In this document: piece by piece, positions 1-5,135 of the stretch
Numbering within the stretch: position 1 is the stretch's first letter
How the letters are laid out: each line of letters opens with the position of its first letter
NCBI GenBank assembly: GCA_038532435.1
Contig: JBCBAP010000126.1
Coordinates: 1-5,135 of the forward strand
Length of the DNA: 5,135 bases
Source: JBCBAP01 sp038532435
GTDB taxonomy: Bacteria > Pseudomonadota > Alphaproteobacteria > Rhodobacterales > Rhodobacteraceae
Reading direction: 5' to 3'
Position numbers and translations under genes: made by a program
The notes under the pieces: generated by a model
Seen by the model: the letters and a program-made list of their open reading frames with translations, nothing else
What the model was told of the DNA's origin: nothing
Databases searched by the model: none

Positions 1-53
1 TGCTGTTGGGCGCACCCTGGTTAGCCGAACCTCGCTGAGTTTGCGACAGAACC
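1..53. mobile_element. End of an IS6-family-like insertion sequence (partial, runs off the left edge)
   Basis: Read on the minus strand from position 53, the sequence begins GGTTCTGTCGCAAA. This resembles the terminal inverted repeats I know for IS6-family elements (IS257 and IS1216 type GGTTCTGTTGCAAA, IS26 type GGCACTGTTGCAAA), differing from the first at one base. Integrase homology stops exactly at this boundary, which supports a real insertion junction. Only 53 bp of the element are visible, so neither the transposase nor the second end can be confirmed. One plus-strand frame reads LLGAPWLAEPR and stops at 36-38, two bases before the repeat. It could be the tail of a transposase, but I cannot recognise it. 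If the insertion was simple, the adjoining 8 bp (54-61, gctcaact) should be the target duplication and recur at the far end. Confidence 0.62.
40..53 (-). repeat. Terminal inverted repeat of the IS6-like element
   Basis: The 14-bp minus-strand sequence GGTTCTGTCGCAAA lies at the junction with the integrase gene. It has the length and sequence pattern of IS6-family ends. The match is from memory of the family consensus, not from an alignment. Confidence 0.6.
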
Positions 54-1119
54 GCTCAACTTCACTGCCAACTTGGTGCCCCAGCGCCGTCTCTTTGACC
101 TCGAAGGGGGTGTCCGTGGTTTCTTCCACCCACGTCCGAAACGTCGCCCGAAAGCCGTGGGGCCGGGCTTCCATTTCTTCTCGCTCCATCAACCGGCTCA
201 TGGTTGCGTCTGACATCGGCTTGCCGCGCGGTGACGGAAACAGGAAATCAGACCCGGCCAGGATCGGGCGGGTTTCGATGACGCGCTGCGCCTCAGGCGA
301 AAGTGGCACCCGATGCACCGTCGCCGTTTTCGTGCGCTTCGAATCGAGCGTCCAGACATCATCTGCAATCTCAGACGGTACCGCAAACCGCACCTCACTC
401 GTGCGCGCGACAGTCAGGATCAAAAAACGCAGTGCGAAGGCAGAAGGAAAATTCTGCTGCGTCAGCCAGCGATAAAACTTGGGGGCCTTTTGGTAGGGGA
501 GAGATGGAATGTGTTTGGTCTGGTGTCGTCGCTTTCCTAAGAGCGCTTGCGCCTTCATCACGGCTTGCAGATCGACCTCCAGCCCGAGTGCCGCCGCGTG
601 CTTTAGCGTCAGGTTCATCCGGTTCATGGCTTTGCGCGCGGTATCGGCTTTCTTATGCCAGATTGGTTCAAGCGTCTTCTTGAGAACATGCTGATCGACA
701 TCCTCGACGGCCATGGTTCCAATTTTTGGGACGACATGCACCGAGAGGGGAGAGAGCCAGCGACCGGCTTGGCCATCATTCTTGAGCTCGGCTTGGCGCG
801 CAACGAAGCACTGCTGGATCGCATCGGCCACAGTCAACCGCTGCTCATGACGCATCGCAGCTTGCCGCGCTTGGATGGGATCGACGCCTTCGCGCAACTG
901 GCGCCGTGCATCTGATGCGCGCTCTCGCGCTTCGGCCAAAGGTACATCCGGCCAGCGACCCAAGCCCATTTCCCGCCGTTTTCCGGCGACGATCAAGCGC
1001 AACATCCACTTACCGACCTCTTTGCGGCTTTTCACCAGCATCAAACCCTGGCCATCAAAATGTTTGCCAGGGCCAAGGTTTTTGACCTTGAGTTGGGTCA
1101 GCGCGTTCAAAAGTGTCAT
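54..1119 (-). pseudogene. P4-type tyrosine integrase, 3' end truncated before the catalytic tyrosine
   Basis: This is a site-specific recombinase that would integrate and excise a genomic island at the adjacent tRNA-Leu. The frame is open for 355 codons from ATG at 1119, preceded by AAAGGTGG as ribosome binding site. Residues about 1-85 are the arm-binding domain (DUF4102 type: FDGQGLML, MGLGRWPDVPLAEARERA), about 95-185 the core-binding domain, and from about 205 the catalytic domain. Visible catalytic residues are R239 (VARTSEVR), K264 (SKRTKT), H321 and R324 (HGFR) and H348 (ALGH). The family then has an (A/S)Y motif after VER and about 25 further residues. Here VER runs straight into the IS6-like end: the Arg codon is chimeric and FCRKLSEV follows, which is unlike the family. 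The nucleophilic tyrosine is therefore absent and the protein is probably inactive. A genuine Tyr-to-Cys variant is a less likely alternative. The frame stays open to the window edge. Confidence 0.85.
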
Positions 1120-1279
1120 AGCCCACCTTTCAGCACCTAACTTCAGCCCACCCTTTGGGCCACCCCGATACATGGAAAAACAGTGGGGCGCTATGAAGTA
1201 GCATGGTCAGGTCAAAGCAAAAAATACCTATAAATCAAAGGTATTTGGATGCGTCCTGGCTGTCTATGAAAAAATAAGC
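1120..1279. other. Intergenic segment between integrase and tRNA-Leu: presumed att/arm region
   Basis: No gene is visible in this 160-bp stretch. It is AT-richer than the flanking host genes near the tRNA and contains an AT-rich hairpin (1222-1246), an A6 run at 1269-1274, and two similar blocks 25 bp apart (agcccaccttt at 1120-1130, agcccaccctttg at 1145-1157). In tRNA-integrated islands the stretch between the tRNA end and the integrase start holds the attachment core and arm-type sites. Their exact position cannot be set without the other end of the island. Confidence 0.5.
1219..1246 (-). terminator. Possible terminator hairpin downstream of tRNA-Leu
   Basis: On the minus strand an 8-bp stem AAATACCT / AGGTATTT (1239-1246 with 1222-1229) encloses a 9-nt loop. 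Together with the end of the stem it gives six T in a row down to 1219. It lies about 35 nt past the tRNA 3' end. The stem is AT-rich and so weak. It could instead be a protein-binding dyad of the island recombination machinery. Confidence 0.35.
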
Positions 1280-1366
<87 letters not shown>

Positions 1367-1388
1367 AGGTGTCGTGGTGAGCCGTGGA

Positions 1389-1415
1389 GTTATACCGGGC
1401 CATCGGTGCTGTCAA
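1389..1415 (-). promoter_or_regulatory. Candidate sigma-70 promoter of tRNA-Leu
   Basis: On the minus strand TTGACA (1410-1415, perfect -35) is followed after 15 bp by TATAAC (1389-1394, five of six -10 bases). Transcription would start near 1382, about 16 nt before the mature tRNA 5' end. The spacer is shorter than the usual 17 bp, which lowers certainty, but the two hexamers and the position fit a stable-RNA promoter. Confidence 0.55.
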
Positions 1416-1436
1416 CGGGCTGCTGCGGGGAATCTT

Positions 1437-1453
1437 GTCAGGGGATCCTTGAC
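1437..1453. promoter_or_regulatory. Dyad 1 (imperfect) upstream of the zinc-finger/HTH gene
   Basis: GTCAGGGGATCCTTGAC has arms GTCAGGG and GTCAAGG (reverse strand), consensus GTCARGG. It has the same length and outer bases as the dyad centred 38 bp downstream. This suggests a pair of operator sites for one dimeric regulator. Confidence 0.4.
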
Positions 1454-1473
1454 GCGGCGTCTGCGACTCTCCA

Positions 1474-1492
1474 TGTCAGGGAAACCCTGACA
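1474..1492. promoter_or_regulatory. Dyad 2 (perfect) just before the RBS of the zinc-finger/HTH gene
   Basis: TGTCAGGGAAACCCTGACA is a perfect 8-bp inverted repeat around AAA and ends one base before the ribosome-binding-site region. It may be a DNA operator or, in the mRNA, a stable hairpin next to the Shine-Dalgarno sequence. No U-run follows, so it is not an intrinsic terminator. The related dyad 38 bp upstream favours the operator reading. Confidence 0.5.
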
Positions 1493-1505
1493 AAAGGAGG
1501 TCACG

Positions 1506-1865
1506 ATGCTTGCGCGACGCCAGTCCCTTCTCCTCTGTTCCTTCTGTGGAAAGGACCAGACCCAGGTGGAGCGGCTCATCTCCGGGCCGAGTGTCTACAT
1601 CTGCGACGAATGCGTGGCTGTCTGTAACCGCACGCTCGCGGTGACAGATGCGCTGGAGGACAGACCGGTGCAGGATCATGCCTGGGCCGAGATTACCGAC
1701 GAGGACCTGCTGCACAGTCTGAAGCCGACCGAGATGCAGGTCGACCGGGCCCGCGATGCGCTTCAAGCCCGGATCGATGCGCTGCGCGGGAGAGAGGTGA
1801 GCTGGGCGGCCATCGGTGCGGCGCTCGACATTTCCCGACAGGCAGCGTGGGAACGTTTCTCCTGA
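1506..1865 (+). CDS. Small protein with ClpX-type C4 zinc finger and C-terminal HTH-like segment
   Basis: This is a complete 119-residue protein. The start ATG at 1506 has a very strong ribosome binding site (AAGGAGGT, 1494-1501). Residues 11-36 form a zinc finger like the N-terminal domain of the ClpX unfoldase: C11-SF-C14-GK, then LISGPSVYICDECV with C33 and C36. There is no AAA+ ATPase domain, so it is not ClpX. An acidic linker and a likely helix (about 72-95) lead to VSWAAIGAALDISRQAAWERF (about 98-118), which looks like a helix-turn-helix. Proteins with this pairing are known as conserved hypotheticals in bacteria. The ClpX zinc finger mediates dimerisation and adaptor or substrate contact, so a dimeric DNA-binding regulator is plausible but unproven. 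The two upstream dyads make autoregulation a reasonable guess. Confidence 0.88.
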   Translation: MLARRQSLLLCSFCGKDQTQVERLISGPSVYICDECVAVCNRTLAVTDALEDRPVQDHAWAEITDEDLLHSLKPTEMQVDRARDALQARIDALRGREVSWAAIGAALDISRQAAWERFS

Positions 1866-1955
1866 CTGCCGCGACGCCACCGCATCTTGTGACCCGGGCA
1901 CGATGTGACTAAGCATGTGCCAACGGCTGGCCAAGGCAGAAAAAGGGCGCTTCCC

Positions 1956-2951
1956 ATGGCATCTACCGCACCGATCGCAACGGTCTTCGGAGGGTCCGGA
2001 TTTGTCGGACGCTACATCGTGCAGGGACTTGCGCGGGCGGGCTGGCGTGTACGGGTCGCGGTGCGGCGGCCGAACGAAGCGCTTTTCGTGCGGACCTACG
2101 GCAGCGTCGGTCAGGTGGAGCCCGTGCAGGCCAACATCCGCGACACCGCCTCCACACGGGCAGCGTGCACCGGCGCGGAGGTAGTGATCAACTGCGTCGG
2201 CATCCTTTTTCCCGATGGGAAGCAGCAGTTCGACGCGGTGCAGGATGAGGGCGCGGGCCGGGTCGCCTCGATGGCCCGGGCGGAAGGCGTCAGCCGTTTC
2301 GTCCACATCTCCGCCATCGGCGCAAACGCGGACAGCGAGAGCGACTATGCCCGCACCAAGGCTGCGGGCGAAGCAGCGGTCCTCGCGGAGTATCCCGAGG
2401 CGGTGATCCTGCGACCGTCCATCGTTTTCGGACCCGAGGACGGGTTCTTTAACCGGTTTGCCGGGATGGCGAAGATGAGCCCGGCGCTTCCGGTCGTCGG
2501 CGCCGACACCCTTTTCCAGCCGGTCTATGTCGACGACGTGGCCGACGCGGCGGTGAAGGCGGCAGTTGGCGAGGCGGCACCCGGGATCTACGAACTTGGC
2601 GGGCCGGACACGGAGTCCTTCCGTGCTCTCATGGAGCGCATGCTGCGGATCATCCGGCGGCGGAGGCTGCTCCTGTCCCTGCCATTCGGCCTTGCGAAGC
2701 TCCAGGGCAGGGTGCTCAACCTGATCCCCGTCGTGACGCTCGGGCTTGTGCCGAACAGCTTGCTCACCCCGGATCAGGTGGAGCTACTGAAGTCCGACAA
2801 TGTGGTCTCCGACGGGGCGAAGTCGTTCGCCGATTTGGGGATCACCCCGCGGGACATGGACGCGATCCTCGAGAGCTACCTCTACAGCTACCGCCCCTAT
2901 GGCCAATACACCGCCCTGACCGAGAGCGCGAAGAACCTGCGTTCGGAGTGA
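1956..2951 (+). CDS. Complex I NDUFA9 subunit family protein (atypical SDR, NAD(P)-binding)
   Basis: This 331-residue Rossmann-fold protein of the extended/atypical short-chain dehydrogenase type resembles the mitochondrial complex I accessory subunit NDUFA9. The nucleotide-binding motif is G12-G13-S14-G15-F16-V17-G18, close to the N-terminus. VINCVGIL (77-84), FVHISAIGA (115-123), Y131-xxx-K135 and LRPSIVFGPEDGFFNRF (152-168) follow, then YELGGP. I chose ATG 1956 because AAAAAGGG precedes it and the glycine motif then sits at residue 12. A longer GTG start at 1905 has no visible ribosome binding site and adds 17 residues that do not look conserved. In alphaproteobacteria the protein is thought to be linked to respiratory complex I or quinone metabolism, but its reaction is not established. 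It follows the zinc-finger gene by 90 bp and converges with uppP. Confidence 0.9.
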   Translation: MASTAPIATVFGGSGFVGRYIVQGLARAGWRVRVAVRRPNEALFVRTYGSVGQVEPVQANIRDTASTRAACTGAEVVINCVGILFPDGKQQFDAVQDEGAGRVASMARAEGVSRFVHISAIGANADSESDYARTKAAGEAAVLAEYPEAVILRPSIVFGPEDGFFNRFAGMAKMSPALPVVGADTLFQPVYVDDVADAAVKAAVGEAAPGIYELGGPDTESFRALMERMLRIIRRRRLLLSLPFGLAKLQGRVLNLIPVVTLGLVPNSLLTPDQVELLKSDNVVSDGAKSFADLGITPRDMDAILESYLYSYRPYGQYTALTESAKNLRSE

Positions 2952-2984
2952 CGGGCTGTGGGCGGGAGCCTTCGATCGCGGCGC

Positions 2985-3785
2985 TCAGGTGTAGGCCACG
3001 ACGAGTAGAATGACGCCGAGGATGACCCGGTAAATCACGTAGGGCGTAAAGCTCACGCTCGCGAGCAGGCGCATCATCAGAGCAAGTGCTGCAAGTGCGG
3101 AGACAAACGCCAGTCCCGCCGCAATCGCCGCATCGCGGAAGACGCCGGGGGAGCCCCCGGCGATGTCGAGGGAGATCACCGCACCGCTCGCGATGATCGT
3201 CGGGATCGACATCAGCATGGCAAGCTTAGCCCCATCTTCGCGCCGATAGCCGAGGAACCGGGACGCCGTGATCGTGGCGCCGGAGCGGGAGGTACCCGGG
3301 ATTAGCGCGAGCGCCTGCCAGAGGCCCATGATCAGCGCGTCCTTCATCAGCCACTCGCCCGCTCGCTTTTCCTCCACGCCGGTCTTGTCCGCCCAATAAA
3401 GGACGAGGCCGAAGATGAGCATGGTCCAGCCGATCACCTCCATCGATCGCATCGCATCCACCAGCCCCGTCAGCTTGAGGAACACGCCGAACAGGATGAC
3501 CGGGATCGTCGAGATGATCAGAAGGAGTGCGAGCCACGCCTCCGCCGTCGCAACCCGCCCACGCAGAAGCTGGAATCCTCCCCGAACCGCCCTTAGCACG
3601 TCGGACCGGAAGTAGAGCATCACGGCAAACAGCGTGCCGACATGAACGGCCACGTCCAGGATCACCCCCTGATCCTCCCGGCCCGTAAGCTCCGGCAACA
3701 GGATGAGATGACCTGAGGAGGAGATCGGCAGAAACTCCGTAACCCCTTGAATCAAGGCAAGGATAATGAGATCGAGCAACGGCAT
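2985..3785 (-). CDS. uppP: Undecaprenyl-diphosphatase (BacA/UppP family)
   Basis: This 266-residue integral membrane enzyme dephosphorylates undecaprenyl diphosphate to undecaprenyl phosphate, recycling the lipid carrier for peptidoglycan and other wall polymers. Overproduction in other bacteria gives bacitracin resistance. Family signatures are clear: QGVTEFLPISSSGHLIL (13-29, with Q13/E17, the serines and H26) and PGTSRSGATITASRFLG (163-179, with R167). Several hydrophobic segments are visible (about 46-60, 84-106, 117-131, 190-208, 220-242, 248-265), and the length is typical. The start MPLLDL at 3785 matches the family N-terminus. The frame continues upstream to 3917, but that extension is basic and unlike the family. 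The ribosome binding site is weak. The gene ends 33 bp from the stop of the converging NDUFA9-like gene and diverges from gltD. Confidence 0.95.
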   Translation of the reverse strand: MPLLDLIILALIQGVTEFLPISSSGHLILLPELTGREDQGVILDVAVHVGTLFAVMLYFRSDVLRAVRGGFQLLRGRVATAEAWLALLLIISTIPVILFGVFLKLTGLVDAMRSMEVIGWTMLIFGLVLYWADKTGVEEKRAGEWLMKDALIMGLWQALALIPGTSRSGATITASRFLGYRREDGAKLAMLMSIPTIIASGAVISLDIAGGSPGVFRDAAIAAGLAFVSALAALALMMRLLASVSFTPYVIYRVILGVILLVVAYT

Positions 3786-3878
3786 GGGCTGAGGCTGGTC
3801 CGGGATGATTCGACGCCCGAGGACCGTAGACCGGGCCCGCCCCCGGCGAAACCGGTGTCGCAGTTGAAATATAAGACA

Positions 3879-3907
3879 GTTATGCTGACATAATATTTGA
3901 CAGACAA
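3879..3907 (-). promoter_or_regulatory. Candidate promoter of uppP
   Basis: On the minus strand TTGTCT (3902-3907) and CATAAC (3879-3884) are separated by exactly 17 bp; each matches four of six consensus bases. They lie in the AT-rich centre of the intergenic region and would give a leader of roughly 85-90 nt before uppP. This is a prediction by eye only. Confidence 0.33.
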
Positions 3908-3964
3908 GCCAATTCACACACTCTATGGTTGTGTTTTTACGCGGCTTTCCGTTATTAGGTCAGC

Positions 3965-3977
3965 AAAAGTGACTTTT
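3965..3977. promoter_or_regulatory. Short palindrome upstream of gltD, possible operator
   Basis: AAAAGTGACTTTT is a perfect 6-bp inverted repeat around a central G, about 80 bp upstream of the gltD start. It overlaps a second, outer dyad GTCA-N7-TGAC (3959-3973). The location suits an operator for gltD, which is commonly controlled by nitrogen status. I do not recognise the site as that of a known regulator. Confidence 0.28.
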
Positions 3978-4057
3978 CCTTGAGGATAAGATAGTGTAGC
4001 ACGCCCGCAAAGAGGTCGCGCCCTGCGATCCGTCTCTGTCTGCCGAGGAAACTCACC

Positions 4058-5135
4058 ATGGCCAAGCAGCCGATGCTCAAATTCATCTCCGTCGACCGTG
4101 CCATGCCCGAAAAGCGTGACGTGTCTGACCGGCGTGAGGATTTCGATGAGATCTACCGGGAGTTTGCCGAGGCTAAAGCGGCTGAGCAGGCGTCCCGCTG
4201 TTCGCAGTGTGGCGTGCCGTTCTGCCAGTCCCACTGCCCGCTTCACAACAACATCCCCGACTGGCTGAAGCTGACCGCTGAAGGGCGTCTGCAGGAGGCC
4301 TACGATGTCAGCCAGGCTACGAATACTTTCCCGGAGATCTGCGGCCGCATCTGCCCGCAGGATCGGCTCTGCGAGGGGAACTGCGTGATTGAGCAGTCCG
4401 GGCACGGTACCGTCACCATCGGCTCTGTCGAGAAATACATCACCGACACGGCGTGGGAGAATGGCTGGGTCCAGCCGATCACCAACCATGCAGAACGGCC
4501 CGAGAGCGTCGGCATCATCGGCGCAGGCCCCGGCGGGCTCGCGGCGGCGGACGTGCTCCGGCGGCAGGGCTTTCAGGTCACCGTCTATGACCGGTACGAC
4601 CGTGCGGGCGGCCTCATGATTTACGGCATCCCGGGCTTCAAGCTTGAGAAAGATGTGGTCGAGCGCCGGAACACCCAGTTCGAGGAAGGCGGCGTGACCT
4701 TCCGGCTCAACTGCTCCGTCGGCGAGGACATCTCGTTCCAGGAGATCCAGTCCGCCCACGACGCAGTGCTGATCGCGACCGGTGTCTACAAGTCACGGGA
4801 GCTTGGCGGGCCGGGCGCGGGTCTGTCCGGCATCGAGCGGGCGATCGACTACCTTACCGCCTCCAACAAGGTCGGGCTCGGCGACACGGTCGCGGAGTTC
4901 GACAGCGGACAGTTCAACGCGGAGGGCAAGCGCGTGGTGGTCATCGGTGGCGGTGACACCGCGATGGACTGCGTGCGGACCGCGGTCCGGCAGGGCGCGA
5001 CCAGCGTGAAGTGCCTCTACCGCCGTGACCGGGCAAACATGCCCGGTTCCCAGCGGGAGGTTGCGAATGCGGAAGAGGAAGGCGTCGAGTTCGTCTGGCT
5101 CTCCGCCCCCAAGGGCTTCGTCGGCGATCTGGCGG
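4058..5135 (+). CDS. gltD: Glutamate synthase (NADPH) small subunit, 3' end beyond the window
   Basis: GltD is the electron-input subunit of glutamate synthase (GOGAT). It oxidises NADPH through FAD and passes electrons via Fe-S clusters to GltB, which makes glutamate from glutamine and 2-oxoglutarate. The first 359 residues are visible. Two four-cysteine sets for 4Fe-4S binding are present: C48, C51, C56, C60 (CSQCGVPFCQSHCP) and C95, C99, C105, C109. They are followed by the FAD-binding GxGxxG (G155, G157, G160 in IIGAGPGGLAAA), the GGLMIYGIPGFKLEK segment (184-198) and the NADPH-binding VVVIGGGDTAMDC (293-305). ATG 4058 has GAGGA at 4045-4049 as ribosome binding site and starts with MAKQPMLKF, as usual. 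The family is about 470-480 residues, so roughly a quarter is missing to the right. The gltB partner is not in view. Confidence 0.96.
   Translation, partial: MAKQPMLKFISVDRAMPEKRDVSDRREDFDEIYREFAEAKAAEQASRCSQCGVPFCQSHCPLHNNIPDWLKLTAEGRLQEAYDVSQATNTFPEICGRICPQDRLCEGNCVIEQSGHGTVTIGSVEKYITDTAWENGWVQPITNHAERPESVGIIGAGPGGLAAADVLRRQGFQVTVYDRYDRAGGLMIYGIPGFKLEKDVVERRNTQFEEGGVTFRLNCSVGEDISFQEIQSAHDAVLIATGVYKSRELGGPGAGLSGIERAIDYLTASNKVGLGDTVAEFDSGQFNAEGKRVVVIGGGDTAMDCVRTAVRQGATSVKCLYRRDRANMPGSQREVANAEEEGVEFVWLSAPKGFVGDLA

Larger units (their letters stand above)
3786..4057. other. Divergent intergenic region between uppP and gltD
   Basis: No convincing gene lies in this 272-bp stretch. It has a GC-rich uppP-proximal part, including CCGGCGAAACCGG at 3843-3855, and an AT-rich centre (about 3865-4000) where the promoters of both genes probably lie. 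It also holds a short perfect palindrome at 3965-3977. On the plus strand TTGACA occurs at 3897-3902, but no good -10 hexamer sits 16-18 bp downstream of it. Confidence 0.6.

Noticed and set aside
41..475. Plus-strand 144-residue reading frame at the left edge
   Set aside because: It is antisense to the integrase catalytic domain and spans the IS junction, with no recognisable motif.
54..1119. Frameshifts inside the integrase
   Set aside because: Codon phase was checked at several anchor methionines and motifs across the gene and is constant. No internal stop or frameshift was found before the IS junction.
1905..1955. Longer GTG start for the NDUFA9-like protein
   Set aside because: No ribosome binding site precedes it, and ATG 1956 places the GGSGFVG motif at the normal distance from the N-terminus.
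1476..2306. Minus-strand 276-residue reading frame
   Set aside because: It lies antisense to the zinc-finger gene and the NDUFA9-like gene, has low-complexity composition typical of GC-rich shadow frames, and shows no family motif.
2952..2984. Bidirectional terminator between the NDUFA9-like gene and uppP
   Set aside because: Only a 4-bp GAGC/GCTC pairing with a long loop and no T-run can be drawn, which is too weak to call.
3786..3917. 44-residue N-terminal extension of UppP
   Set aside because: The extension is basic, starts in the AT-rich promoter region, and the family begins at MPLLDL.
3915..3938. ACACA/TGTGT stem followed by TTTT as a terminator
   Set aside because: A 5-bp stem in a divergent promoter region, with no gene ending there, is most likely chance.
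3923..4759. Minus-strand 278-residue reading frame
   Set aside because: It is antisense to gltD, whose sense translation carries clear Fe-S and FAD motifs. The composition is that of a mirror frame of a GC-rich gene.

Overview
The window looks like chromosomal DNA of a GC-rich alphaproteobacterium, most likely Rhodobacterales (Roseobacter/Rhodobacter relatives). This is inferred from the protein sequences, the high GC of the core genes and the grouping of an NDUFA9-like SDR protein, uppP and gltD, which I recall from that group. It was not checked by database search.

Left part, 1-1279: the end of an integrated element. A P4-type tyrosine integrase is read leftwards from position 1119, in the standard layout just beyond the 3' end of a tRNA-Leu(CAG) gene (1280-1366, minus strand). 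The integrase frame is open for 355 codons and keeps the arm-binding domain and the catalytic R, K, HxxR and H. The homology then stops at position 54, one or two codons before the expected catalytic tyrosine. Positions 40-53, read on the minus strand, match the terminal inverted repeat of IS6-family (IS26/IS257-like) insertion sequences. The simplest reading is that an IS6-family element has cut off the end of the integrase, so the island may have lost its own integration and excision activity.

Middle part, 1367-2951: a strong-looking promoter for the tRNA (minus strand), then a small plus-strand gene for a protein with a ClpX-type C4 zinc finger and a C-terminal helix-turn-helix-like segment. 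Two related 17-19 bp dyads lie just upstream of it, 38 bp apart centre to centre. It is followed by an atypical short-chain dehydrogenase of the complex I NDUFA9 subunit type.

Right part, 2952-5135: uppP (undecaprenyl-diphosphatase, minus strand) converges on the NDUFA9-like gene. It diverges from gltD (glutamate synthase small subunit, plus strand, cut by the window end) across a 272-bp AT-richer intergenic region with candidate promoters and a short perfect palindrome. These are housekeeping genes: cell-wall lipid carrier recycling and ammonia assimilation. I see no sign of a new multi-gene system. The points most worth following up are the IS-truncated integrase and the paired dyads in front of the zinc-finger/HTH gene.
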